A DNA stretch of 64,000 nt from Diabrotica undecimpunctata (Eukaryota; Arthropoda; Insecta; Coleoptera; Chrysomelidae). Below are positions 11,140 to 19,640 of the stretch, piece by piece (the first letter of the stretch is position 1; each line of letters begins with the position of its first letter). The DNA is taken from positions 76,266,660-76,330,659 of the forward strand of contig NC_092810.1 of assembly GCF_040954645.1 (NCBI RefSeq), given 5' to 3'. The notes under the pieces are model-generated. The model did not search any database, was not told the origin of the DNA, and saw nothing but the letters and a program-made list of their open reading frames with translations. Position numbers and translations under genes: made by a program.

Positions 11140-11144
<5 letters not shown>
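10550..11144 (+). repeat. PLE1 right terminal repeat (pLTR)
   Basis: About 595 bases in the same direction as the ORF, inverted relative to 8398-8996. Contains the hammerhead motif at 11017-11058 and ends at the next (TA)n. Confidence 0.9.
11017..11058 (+). ncRNA. Hammerhead ribozyme motif in PLE1 right pLTR
   Basis: Stem I UGAA (11017-11020) pairs with UUCA (11055-11058). CUGAUGA is at 11021-11027, one unpaired U follows, then a perfect 7-bp stem II (GCUUUCU with AGAAAGC), GAAA at 11047-11050 and a palindromic ACGU stem III with C at 11054 as the predicted cleavage position. Short palindromic stem III is known from hammerheads that act as dimers. Hammerheads in Penelope-like elements are established knowledge; the unpaired base before stem II departs from the textbook consensus. 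Confidence 0.7.

Positions 11145-11199
<55 letters not shown>
11145..11199. repeat. (TA)n microsatellite
   Basis: About 27 TA units directly between PLE1 and PLE2. Confidence 0.95.
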
Positions 11200-11202
<3 letters not shown>

Positions 11203-11277
11203 AATACTTTTTTCTTTTTGGGTGTGGTAGTCAATAAAAAATAGAGCTTTGCTAAGGCGTACTATTTATTCTGAATC

Positions 11278-11313
11278 CAAGCTTTCGGTGTTTTTTTGCC
11301 ACCATTATCAAGG
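11278..11313 (-). ncRNA. Hammerhead-like core (variant), PLE2 left arm
   Basis: Minus strand: UUGAUAA, an unpaired U, stem II GGUG/CACC with an A-rich loop, GAAA, AGCU, U. Same order as a hammerhead with U-A at the paired core positions 3 and 8. Stem I is short (CC/GG). Confidence 0.42.
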
Positions 11314-11900
11314 TCTACAAAGAAAATTACTATGTTGTAACAATTTGAATGATGCAATAAAAAAGCTATAAAAAACTTACCCGAATGTAAGATTCGTGGC
11401 ATAAATAACAACGTTAAATAACATGATATGTAATGAAATTGCAACTGACCTTAAAAATGTTACTGTTTAAAAAGACACTTTGAAAAATAATACATACGTT
11501 AAAAAGTTAAAAAACAAAATGAAAGATGACATGTTAAAACAGTCATCATTGCAAACTTGATTTCAGTCACATTTCACGTGCAGAAAGAGAAGGTGGGGGG
11601 ACAATTATTGTTTAATAGTTTGAAGAAAATACAAAAAACAACTTTCAAACTAATGTCTAACAAAATACTGTTTATGAATTTTGAGTACTACCAACTGTAT
11701 TACCAACTTGAAATTGAGCGGGAAATTACAAATATTATTTATAACATAAACAATAAAAAGAAAATAGTATTTAGTAAATAGGTTTAGAAAAAACAACCAA
11801 ACAAAGAAAACTGAATTAATAACTGAAGTTTGATCAAAAAAATTCAATTAATCAAGAAATTTTAAAAAAGAGAAAAGAAAACTCTGAGATTCAAAATAGC

Positions 11901-12437
11901 TCAGTCACAAGTCAATATAAAATTGTAAATTTTTCTAAGATTCTGGATCTCAGATCTTTTATTCAGATTCTTAATATCACTTTTGCTGATATGTACCATC
12001 TCTAAGAAAGTTCTCTTAAATTTATTTTTCTCTCTGGCTAATATTTTTACATTGTTGAAATCTATCTTATGGTCTAGATTGATAGTATGCTCTGCCAAAG
12101 CACAAGTAGGTTTGTTTAATCTACAGTCACTCTTATGAGAAATGATACGACTAGACAGATTCCTTCCAGTTTCACCAATGTACGTGGATGGACATTCGGT
12201 ACATTGAATGCAATAAACAACATCTGTAGTCTCTAAAGTAGTTAGGGGTTGTTTTATTTTACTATACAGCTGACGTATGGTTTTGATGTTCTTGTTAGCT
12301 ATTTTGATATTCTTAAATTCTTTGAAATTCTTAGTGAGTTCAACGGTTAGTTTCGGAATATATGGAAGGGCATAAAAAGTACACACTTGTTGGAGCAGAA
12401 TTATTTTGTGCTGAGGGCACTGATTGTGACATAACAT
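11901..12437 (-). pseudogene. Penelope-like GIY-YIG endonuclease fragment
   Basis: 178 codons on the minus strand, from an ATG at 12437, but this ATG is internal to the original ORF. LPYIPKLTVELTKNF (about residues 24-38) is the segment linking RT and nuclease in PLEs. VVYCIQCTECPSTYIGETGR (about 73-92) is the GIY-YIG core, with a CxxC-type pair before it, followed by RIISHKSD and TCALAEHTINLDHKIDF. The tail KNLNKRSEIQNLRKIYNFIL closes the domain as in PLE1. The RT is missing. No internal stops in this part. It is the same protein family as at 9010-10143 but clearly a different PLE lineage. Confidence 0.87.
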
Positions 12438-12446
12438 AGATTTAAG

Positions 12447-12612
12447 ATAGATTTCAACAATGTAAAAATATTATCCAGAGAGAAAAATAAATTTAAGAGA
12501 ACTTTCTTAGAGATGATACATATCAGCAAGAGTAATAATAACAATCTGAATAAAAGATCTGAGATCCAGAATCTTAGCAAAATTTACAATTTTATATTGA
12601 CTTGTGACTGAG
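12447..12612 (+). pseudogene. PLE2 endonuclease C-terminal fragment, opposite arm
   Basis: The plus-strand arm repeats the last 50 or so codons of the minus-strand ORF: IDFNNVKIL, then KFKRTFLEMIHISKS and NLNKRSEIQNLSKIYNFIL before a stop. It begins abruptly at about 12447, with no start. It differs from the left arm by a few substitutions, including a run of Asn codons. Confidence 0.8.
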
Positions 12613-13202
12613 CTATTTTGCATCTCAGAGTTTTCTTTTCTCTTTTTTAAAATTTCTTTATTAATTGAATTTTTTTGATCAAACTTCAGTTATTAATTCA
12701 GTTTTGTTTTGTTTGGTTGTTTTTTCTAAACCTATTTACTAAATACTATTTTCTTTTTATTGTTTATGTTATAAATAATATTTGTAATTTCCCGCTCAAT
12801 TTTAAGTTGGTAATACAGTTGGTAGTACTCAAAATTCATAAACAGTATTTTGTTAGACATTAGTTTGAAAGTTGTTTTTTGTATTTTCTTCAAACTAATA
12901 AACAGTAATTGTCCTCCCACTTTCTCTTTCTGCTCGTGAAATGTGACTGAAATCAAGTTTGCAACGACGACTGTTTTAACATGTCGTCTTTCATTTTGTT
13001 TTTTAACTTTTTAACGTATGTAATAATTTTCAAAGTGTCTTTTTAAACAGTAACATTTTTAAGGTTAGTTGCAATTTTAGTACATAATATCATGTTATTT
13101 AACGTTGTTATTTATGCCACGAATCTTACATTCGGGTAAGTTTTTTATAGCTTTTTTATTGCATCATTCAAATTGTTACAACATAGTAATTTTCTTTGTA
13201 GA

Positions 13203-13239
13203 CCTTGATAAAGGTGGCAAAAAACCACCGAAAGCTTGG
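13203..13239 (+). ncRNA. Hammerhead-like core (variant), PLE2 right arm
   Basis: Plus strand: UUGAUAA, an unpaired A, a 5-bp stem II GGUGG/CCACC, GAAA, AGCU, U. Compared with the left arm, stem II is one pair longer, a change that keeps pairing. Confidence 0.42.
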
Positions 13240-13357
13240 ATTCAGAATAAATAGTACGCCTTAGCAAAGCTCTATTTTTTATTGACTACCACACCCAAAA
13301 AGAAAAAAATATTTACATATTTTTCCAAACTAGTCAAAAAATTTTGGACTACTTTTT

Positions 13358-13360
<3 letters not shown>

Positions 13361-13414
<54 letters not shown>
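13361..13414. repeat. (TA)n microsatellite
   Basis: About 26 TA units abutting the left LTR of Gypsy-A copy 1. Confidence 0.95.
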
Positions 13415-13420
<6 letters not shown>

Positions 13421-13770
13421 GAATTTATTAAAAGGTTCAATATTTATAACACTTACGGATTTAATTTATTTCTTTATTTATATTAACTTATCTGACAATA
13501 ATTTATTATATCCGTACGTAACAAATTCGCGAGCGCGGGTCTTGAGAATTAACTGTTCCTTCCAAATAAAGTTCCGTTATTATATACCAGTGCCGTTATC
13601 TCGAAAACTCTAAAACCTTCGATGGCGAAACGGTAAAGGCAAACTGGATTTCCCTCGCATCGGTTCTGGAAGGTCGCTCAGGTAAATCGAAGTCTCTCGT
13701 AAATTCTAAAACATATTAGAATAAAAACATGTTTACAGGTTAAAACTATGACTCATATTTTTACGTAACA
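13415..13770 (-). repeat. Gypsy-A copy 1 LTR (3' LTR of the element)
   Basis: 356 bases, TG at the plus-strand left end (TGTTGTGAA) and CA at the right end (CGTAACA). The last codons of the ORF overlap its inner edge. Confidence 0.9.
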
Positions 13771-16700
13771 TTGCCCCCCTCTCAAAAGATGGTTCCTCCT
13801 GGAACCTTGTCGGGACTAGAACCGGAACGGTATGCTGGTATCGGCAACTGGACCCTCTTTTACAACTCCCAGTTGTATAAAAATGACAAGGGACGGTTTT
13901 CTCTCCGCACCAGTAACTATGCGGATTGCAACAGACTAACACCTGGACTTCGGTGTCTTTAAAGATCTCTTCCACCATATTTCGGATAACCCTCCAATCT
14001 AATTGGCGGCACTCCAACTTTGGCATGGCTAACTTTTGCACGTCGGACTCCAGTACGTGCTCTCTCAATTGAAGTAAGGCTTCCCATACATCTCGGTAGG
14101 TAGGTTGGTCACGGGCAGTGTCTTTTGTTACCAGGTAGAAAAGGTAACGTGATGCATCTTGGAGTTTCAAGGTTTTACCGGGAGCTGGCACTTGGCATTG
14201 AAGTTCTGCAACTCGACCAAACTTCCTTCGAAAGACGGATGCCAACCCTGGTGCGTCTTTGATACTGGCCGGGATGGTAAGGGCCAGCGAGTAGTCATCG
14301 GGGAGCGCGAGTAGATCTTGCTTTTCTTCAGTGGTAACACCATGTCTCGCTTTACCGGTACCTCCATAGGCACCCATGAATTCCTCAAACGTGAGGTCAG
14401 ACACATCGTGGACTTGGTTTACTTCCACTTCTTCATCTACGTTGTGGTCACCTTCGAAAGACGCCAACCGGTTATGGTGTACTATCATCGGCTTTCCCCT
14501 CGGAATCTTGCTTATTCGGTAGATGACATCGTTGATCTTCTCCATAATGAGGTATGGACCTTCCCAAAACTGCTGCAATTTGGGAGAACAACCTTTTCGC
14601 TTCTTGGGATTATACAGCCATACTTTGTCGTTCTTCTTAAAGCAACCCTTTTCGGCTTGTGTATCGTACCGTTTCTTCATTCTGTCGCTAGCGATCTGAA
14701 GGTGGGAACGGACCAACTCATGTACATCGTCCATTCTTCTTCGTAATTCGATCACATAATCTTCACCTGCTACATCTTCTCCAGGTTTACATCCAAACTC
14801 GAGATCACAAGGTAGTCGCATTTCGCGTCCGAATAGGACTTTGGCTGGTGTCTGGCCTGTTGATTCGTTAACAGCAGATCTGTAGGCCATTGTGAAGAAC
14901 GGAAGGTATTGGTCCCAGTCTCGCTGATGATCGGACACCATCTTTGTCAAATACTTGCCAACTGTCCTATTCATTCGTTCTACCATACCATCCGATTGCG
15001 GATGATACGCGGTAGTTCTTGTTTTCTTCATGCCTAGTCTATCACATATTCCTTGGAATAGATCGCTTTCGAAGTTCCTGCCTTGGTCACTATGTATCTC
15101 CAAAGGCACTCCAAATCGGCTGATATATTCTTGGATCAACTTATCTGCAACGGTGGCGGCCTTCTGGTCGGGAAGTGCGTAAATCTCGACCCACTTAGTA
15201 AAGTAATCCATTACTACCAGCATGAACTTGCCTCCATTTTCACTTTCTGGAAATGGCCCAGCGATGTCCAAAGCTATTCTTTCAAACGGGCTTCCAACAT
15301 TATATTGTCTCATAGGAGCTCTCCTTTTTCGGTGAGGCCCGTTACTCGTAGCACAAATAGTACATTTCTTACACCAGTCTTTTACGTCGTCGGAACTGTT
15401 CATCCAATAAAACCGTTCCCGAATTCGCTGAAGGGTTTTCCTTACACCAAAATGCCCTCCCGATGGACTGTCGTGTAACTGACGAAGTACTTCGGCTATT
15501 CTGCTCTTTGGGATCACCAACTGTCTTCTCTTCTCTGAACCGTCATCATTTTCCAGGACTCGTTTAAGCAAGCCATCTTCGATGATAAATGAGTCCCACT
15601 GGGCCCAATACGTCTTAACTACTGAGCATAGGTTTGATATTTCCTGCCAAGGTGGTCGACGGTTTTCCTCTTTCCATTTTCGGATTTTTTGTATAACTGG
15701 ATCTCTCTCTTGTTCTTCCCTGATCTTAGTAGGCGTCCAGTCGTTGTTGACAATCGTCGTTCTTAGCACTGCTGCTTCCTTGGATTCCGTTTTGTTGCAG
15801 TGGGAACACTCTGCTGAGCATGGCCTTCTGGAAAGAGAATCAGCGTTTCTGTGGCTAACTCCGGCCCGGTGCTCAATCTTAAAATCGTATTCTTGGAGTC
15901 GTTCGATCCACCTGGCTATCTGACCCTCTGGATTCTTAAACTGCATCAACCACTTAAGGGCGGCATGGTCGGTTCGGATTAGAAACTTTCTGCCATAGAT
16001 GTATTGATAGAAGTGCTCTACTGATTTAACTATTGCTAGAAGTTCTCTTCTCGTGACGCAATAATTCCGCTCAGGTTTTGAAAGAACTTTACTAAAATAT
16101 CCGAGGACTCGTTCCTGTCCTCCTTGAATCTGAGACAGCACTCCTCCAATTCCCACATTACTTGCATCCGTATCTAAGATGAACTCTCCTTCTGGCAGTG
16201 GATACCCCAAAATTGGTGCTGTTATTAAATGCTTTTTCAACGTTTCAAAGGCATTTTGGCAGTCTATATCCCAGCGGTATTCTCTTGCTTCCTCTGTAAG
16301 TCGCGTTAATGGCTTAGCGATATCTGCAAACTTCTTAATAAACCTCCGGTAGTAAGTACATAGTCCAAGAAAACTTCTCACTTGATGTTTGTCAGTTGGT
16401 TTTGGCCATTCCTTAATGGAATCGATTTTTCCCTTATCCACGGCCACTCCTTCTTTACTGACTATATGACCCAGATAATTGACTTTACCTTGAAATAGCT
16501 GGCACTTCTTGGGGTTTAGCATCAATTGGGCAGCTTTAAGTCGATTAAAAACGTTTTCTAAATTCCTCAAATGATCTTCGAATGTCTCCCCCAAGACGAT
16601 TATGTCATCTAAATAAACCAGGCATGTTTTCCAAGATAACCCTCTCAACACATTTTCCATAAGCCTCTCAAATGTCGCAGGAGCATTACAAAGTCCAAAT

Positions 16701-19216
16701 GGCATAACGTTGAATTGCCACAATCCAGATCCTGTGGTGAAGGCTGTCTTTTCTTTATCGACTGGGTCCATTTCTACCTGCCAGTATCCAGACTTCAAAT
16801 CTAAAGTAGAAAACAATTTACTTCCAGCCAATGTGTCCAATGTGTCATCGATCCGAGGCAGAGGATAACTATCTTTCTTGGTAACGTTGTTCAGCAAACG
16901 GTAATCCACACAGAACCTCGTCGTTCCGTCTTTCTTCTTAACCAGGACCACCGGAGAGACCCATGGGCTCGTAGAAGGTTCTATCACCCCGTCTTTCTTC
17001 ATTTCCTGAACAATCGTTTCAGCTTCCTCTCTCTTCGCCTGTGGTAATCGTCGAGCTGTTTGACGAATTGGCTTAGCATTACCAGTATCAATTTTATGCT
17101 TAACAACGGTAGTTCTTCCCGTCTTTCCTCCTTTCGGTACGAAAATATCACGATACTGCCGCAGAAATTCCCTTAATTTCCTTTTCTCCATCTGATTTAG
17201 AGACTGTCCTGCAACTGCAACCATTTGGTCGAATTTGTCGTTGGAATTATCAGATGTTGTCGCCTGACGGATTATGGATGTCACAGGTACACAAGTTCCT
17301 ACTTTTGTCTCTTTCTTTATGGTCACTGGGTAGTCGTTGACATTGATGAGTCTCACAGGAATTTCCTTAGCCGAAGTCACCAATTCCTTTCCAATTATGA
17401 TTCCACGGCCAACCTCATCGTCGTGGTTCCAAGGCTCCATCATAACAGGTCTCCCTTCGTCCACAAATCCCTGTAGCCGCGCTACTATGATCGTTTCGCT
17501 TCTCGCAGACACGACTGTATCTTCTGTAATGGCTGCTTGCACAGTGTTGTCATTATGTGGATGGAGAAATACCTCCTCGTTGCCAACTTTGATTACCTTA
17601 TTCTTAAAATCCAATTGGAATCCATGCATATTCATTACGTCCATTCCTAATATAACATCCTCTTCGATGTCAGCAACTATAACAGTATGGACGAACTTTT
17701 CTGCTCCAATTCCCAATTGTACCTGGATTTCTCCATGAATGTTAGCATTTTCACCTGTAGCGGTCCGAAGTCGCAACCTCGTTGGTAACAGTTTCTTTCG
17801 GCTGTTTATAACTGTCGGGCGTATAATGGTTCTGGTCGCTCCGGTATCCACCAACAACGTATGTCTTTTACCATTTATTTCTCCATCTACATATACACTA
17901 TCTTCACGACACTTCAAAGAAGCTATTAGTATGAGAGGGTCTTTGGAAAAGTTCCGGGTCGAAGCTGCTCCCCTAAAGCCGACTCGTTCTGGTTTTTCTG
18001 ATGGTGAGTTCCTTGATTTTATAGTCTTCGTTTTCTTGCATGTAATGCTTTTTATCATATTAACGAGCTGGTCAAGTTTATCTTCATCTCCTTCCTCTTT
18101 TACAGTTCTAACTTTACTGTACCCGCCAGAGGCCTGCGTAGCTGACTCGTATTCGAGGGCGGCGGATAAGACATCAACCAGCGTCTTGTGACGAGCTAAT
18201 CGTAGTGTTCTCTGCATTTCATGATCACGAAGACCATCAATAAACGTTTGAACGGCCAATTTTTCCATCATGTCTTCGGGAGCTGTTGGATAAGCATATC
18301 GTACTAATCTGGCAATATCTACCTCATATTCTTGAAGAGCCTCATCTTTCTTCTGTCTACGATTTTTAAGCTGCGACTGATATACATGCTCCAAATGTTC
18401 GTGGCCATATCGCATATTTAACCTCTTCTTCAGTTGTTCGAAATCATCGGTCTCCTCTACGGCTATGGTCTGAAGCACATCTAAGGCATCTCCTCGAAGA
18501 GCGATAGTCAGGTTTACAGCCTTTTCTTTTTCAGACCATCCATTCGCTCTTGCGGCTGATTCGAACTGTTTCATGTAGTTGTTCCATGATGATTTTCCGT
18601 CGAAAGTTGGGACTTTAACATGAATAGAACCTCCACTTCCTTCAAATTTCGGCCGTGTCTCCAACTTACATTTCGTCTCGTCTTCTTTTATCTCCACTGT
18701 AATCGGATTGTTACCTCTCTCTGCTGTCCCTGTTTCCTCCATCTTCTTTTCCATCTCTTTCCATATCTTTTCTTCGAAGGCCAACATATCGGCAGCAACT
18801 TGGTTTTTTAACGAAGATATTCTATCGTCCAGGGCAGACATCTCAGAAGTGACTTTAGAGATTTCCGAAGAGATGTTAGCAGAGACTTTGCTTTCCAGCG
18901 AAGAAATCTCGTTAGAAACTTTGTCTTCCAACGAAGCGATGTCGCCGGAAACTTTGGCTACATCAGAAGAAACTTTCGAAATATCGTCAGAAACTTTGTT
19001 CTCTAATGATGCGATGTCACCAGAAATTTTCGAAATCGACGAGAGGACAGCATCATGTTTGTCTTCAAATATATAAGTCTCTGGATCTAGTCCTTCTTCT
19101 AGCAAAGCGTTCTTTAGTCGTTGGACTAACTCAGCCTTTTTTCCGGTAGAAGCTAATTCTCTGTCTTCAAGATGTCTTCTTAAATTAGTCACTGTCAGCT
19201 CACAAATCGTAGCCAT
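13733..19216 (-). CDS. Gag-Pol polyprotein with SAP motif, macrodomain and CCCH finger
   Basis: A single 1,827-codon ORF. I start at the ATG at 19216; two codons upstream are open but have no ATG. Order (residues): SAP-like motif 5-40; coiled-coil of SKVSGDI/SLENKVS repeats 53-168; Gag capsid-like 196-360; protease LLVDTGA (DTG 457-459); RT with FCVDYRLLN and YLDD (868-871); RNase H with DTDAS (about 1015); integrase HHCC (1248-1290) and D1317, D1377, E1413; GPY/F-like WEGPYLI (1551). Then a macrodomain (about 1634-1766) closest in wording to TARG1/OARD1, with FRRKFGR, YLVTK (K1698), LAMPK, and a CCCH finger C1777-x7-C-x5-C-x3-H1795. No Gag zinc knuckle. All replication motifs are intact. Role of the tail is inferred: ADP-ribose handling and RNA binding. 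Confidence 0.93.
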   Translation of the reverse strand: MATICELTVTNLRRHLEDRELASTGKKAELVQRLKNALLEEGLDPETYIFEDKHDAVLSSISKISGDIASLENKVSDDISKVSSDVAKVSGDIASLEDKVSNEISSLESKVSANISSEISKVTSEMSALDDRISSLKNQVAADMLAFEEKIWKEMEKKMEETGTAERGNNPITVEIKEDETKCKLETRPKFEGSGGSIHVKVPTFDGKSSWNNYMKQFESAARANGWSEKEKAVNLTIALRGDALDVLQTIAVEETDDFEQLKKRLNMRYGHEHLEHVYQSQLKNRRQKKDEALQEYEVDIARLVRYAYPTAPEDMMEKLAVQTFIDGLRDHEMQRTLRLARHKTLVDVLSAALEYESATQASGGYSKVRTVKEEGDEDKLDQLVNMIKSITCKKTKTIKSRNSPSEKPERVGFRGAASTRNFSKDPLILIASLKCREDSVYVDGEINGKRHTLLVDTGATRTIIRPTVINSRKKLLPTRLRLRTATGENANIHGEIQVQLGIGAEKFVHTVIVADIEEDVILGMDVMNMHGFQLDFKNKVIKVGNEEVFLHPHNDNTVQAAITEDTVVSARSETIIVARLQGFVDEGRPVMMEPWNHDDEVGRGIIIGKELVTSAKEIPVRLINVNDYPVTIKKETKVGTCVPVTSIIRQATTSDNSNDKFDQMVAVAGQSLNQMEKRKLREFLRQYRDIFVPKGGKTGRTTVVKHKIDTGNAKPIRQTARRLPQAKREEAETIVQEMKKDGVIEPSTSPWVSPVVLVKKKDGTTRFCVDYRLLNNVTKKDSYPLPRIDDTLDTLAGSKLFSTLDLKSGYWQVEMDPVDKEKTAFTTGSGLWQFNVMPFGLCNAPATFERLMENVLRGLSWKTCLVYLDDIIVLGETFEDHLRNLENVFNRLKAAQLMLNPKKCQLFQGKVNYLGHIVSKEGVAVDKGKIDSIKEWPKPTDKHQVRSFLGLCTYYRRFIKKFADIAKPLTRLTEEAREYRWDIDCQNAFETLKKHLITAPILGYPLPEGEFILDTDASNVGIGGVLSQIQGGQERVLGYFSKVLSKPERNYCVTRRELLAIVKSVEHFYQYIYGRKFLIRTDHAALKWLMQFKNPEGQIARWIERLQEYDFKIEHRAGVSHRNADSLSRRPCSAECSHCNKTESKEAAVLRTTIVNNDWTPTKIREEQERDPVIQKIRKWKEENRRPPWQEISNLCSVVKTYWAQWDSFIIEDGLLKRVLENDDGSEKRRQLVIPKSRIAEVLRQLHDSPSGGHFGVRKTLQRIRERFYWMNSSDDVKDWCKKCTICATSNGPHRKRRAPMRQYNVGSPFERIALDIAGPFPESENGGKFMLVVMDYFTKWVEIYALPDQKAATVADKLIQEYISRFGVPLEIHSDQGRNFESDLFQGICDRLGMKKTRTTAYHPQSDGMVERMNRTVGKYLTKMVSDHQRDWDQYLPFFTMAYRSAVNESTGQTPAKVLFGREMRLPCDLEFGCKPGEDVAGEDYVIELRRRMDDVHELVRSHLQIASDRMKKRYDTQAEKGCFKKNDKVWLYNPKKRKGCSPKLQQFWEGPYLIMEKINDVIYRISKIPRGKPMIVHHNRLASFEGDHNVDEEVEVNQVHDVSDLTFEEFMGAYGGTGKARHGVTTEEKQDLLALPDDYSLALTIPASIKDAPGLASVFRRKFGRVAELQCQVPAPGKTLKLQDASRYLFYLVTKDTARDQPTYRDVWEALLQLREHVLESDVQKLAMPKLECRQLDWRVIRNMVEEIFKDTEVQVLVCCNPHSYWCGEKTVPCHFYTTGSCKRGSSCRYQHTVPVLVPTRFQEEPSFERGAMLRKNMSHSFNL
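13771..13784 (-). promoter_or_regulatory. Polypurine tract of Gypsy-A copy 1
   Basis: Minus strand GAGAGGGGGGCAA directly before the TGTTACG start of the 3' LTR. It primes plus-strand DNA synthesis in LTR elements. The same tract precedes the LTR in copy 2, and a close variant in Gypsy-B. Confidence 0.8.
13919..14320 (-). other. TARG1-like macrodomain region of Gypsy-A Pol
   Basis: Segment of the polyprotein after the GPY/F module. It follows the macrodomain order of OARD1/TARG1: SLA, G-x-A-SVFRRKFGRVAEL, a DASRYLFYLVTK strand, PTYRDVWEALLQLREH helix, VQKLAMPK, LDWRVIRNMVEEIF and a closing hydrophobic strand. The lysine matching human TARG1 K84 is kept (K1698). The loop that holds D125 in TARG1 is two residues shorter here (ECRQLDW), so the catalytic aspartate is not clearly present. 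The glycine-rich loop reads DAPGLA. Binding without hydrolysis is therefore possible. Confidence 0.8.
19094..19204 (-). other. SAP-like motif at the Gag N-terminus
   Basis: ELTVTNLRRHLEDRELASTG followed by KKAELVQRLKNAL fits the SAP pattern (two amphipathic helices, a G-x-K-x-EL-x-RL core). SAP motifs usually bind AT-rich DNA. Placement at the Gag N-terminus would suit chromatin targeting of the particle or integration complex; that is inference. Confidence 0.75.
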
Positions 19217-19279
19217 TTTCACAATTTATTTTATATTCACTTGTAATTTATTTTCGCAATTTATCTAAGTATTCCACTG

Positions 19280-19290
19280 TTCTGACACCA
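19280..19290 (-). promoter_or_regulatory. Primer-binding site of Gypsy-A copy 1
   Basis: Minus strand TGGTGTCAGAA, two bases inside the 5' LTR. It complements a tRNA 3' end of TTCTGACACCA, which matches animal leucine tRNAs as I know them. Confidence 0.7.
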
Positions 19291-19292
19291 TT

Positions 19293-19627
19293 TGTTGTGA
19301 ATTTATTAAAACGTTCAATATTTATAACACTTACGGATTTAATTTATTTCTTTATTTATATTAACTTATCTGACAATAATTTATTATATCCGTACGTAAC
19401 AAATTCGCGAGCGCGGGTCTTGAGAATTAACTGTCCCTTCCAAATAAAGTTCCGTTATTATATACCAGTGCCGTTATCTCGAAAACTCTAAAACCTTCGA
19501 TGGCGAAACGGTAAAGGCAAACTGGATTTCCCTCGCATCGGTTCTGGAAGGTCGCTCAGGTAAATCGAAGTCTCTCGTAAATTCTAAAACATATTAGAAT
19601 AAAAACATGTTTACAGGTTAAAACTAT
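19293..19627 (-). repeat. Gypsy-A copy 1 LTR (5' LTR of the element), outer end lost
   Basis: Matches 13415-13747 almost perfectly but stops at AAAACTA, where the other LTR continues for 23 more bases to CGTAACA. (TA)n and the DD41D element follow directly. Confidence 0.88.
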
Positions 19628-19640
19628 ATATATATATATA

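Larger units (their letters stand above)
8372..11144 (+). mobile_element. Penelope-like element 1 with inverted pLTRs
   Basis: A 2.77-kb PLE lying between two (TA)n tracts. The terminal repeats are inverted: 8398-8996 is the reverse complement of 10550-11144 with very few differences. Between them is a plus-strand ORF holding the C-terminal half of the RT and a GIY-YIG endonuclease. The 5' half of the RT is absent: the left arm ends at 8996 and coding sequence starts immediately, mid-RT. An inverted upstream terminal repeat joined to a 5'-truncated body is a known PLE configuration. The two arms are nearly identical, so the insertion is young. Confidence 0.88.
11197..13320 (-). mobile_element. 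Penelope-like element 2, head-to-head inverted dimer
   Basis: The left part (about 11197-12065) is the reverse complement of the right part (about 12447-13320), giving two arms of roughly 870 bases around a 380-base centre. Each arm holds the end of a GIY-YIG ORF, a 3' region and a terminal repeat with a hammerhead-like core. The left copy is longer, reading on the minus strand from 12437; the right copy starts abruptly near 12447 in the endonuclease and reads on the plus strand. So two truncated copies of the same PLE are joined at their broken 5' ends. Arms differ at only a few sites. Confidence 0.82.
13415..19627 (-). mobile_element. Gypsy-A copy 1, near-complete Ty3/gypsy retrotransposon
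   Basis: A 6.2-kb LTR retrotransposon on the minus strand. Both LTRs are present (13415-13770 and 19293-19627), with only a few differences in the shared 330 bases, so it is young. One long ORF covers Gag and Pol. The primer-binding site (complement of 19280-19290) follows the 5' LTR by two bases, and a polypurine tract (complement of 13771-13783) precedes the 3' LTR. The 5' LTR lacks its outermost 25 or so bases, ending in (TA)n next to a DD41D transposon, so it may not transcribe normally. Target-site duplication cannot be read because both flanks are (TA)n. Confidence 0.92.

Noticed and set aside
18708..19076. 122-codon plus-strand ORF rich in E and S
   Set aside because: Exact antisense of the Gypsy-A coiled-coil repeats; a shadow of that regular sequence, as is the one at 56742-56930.
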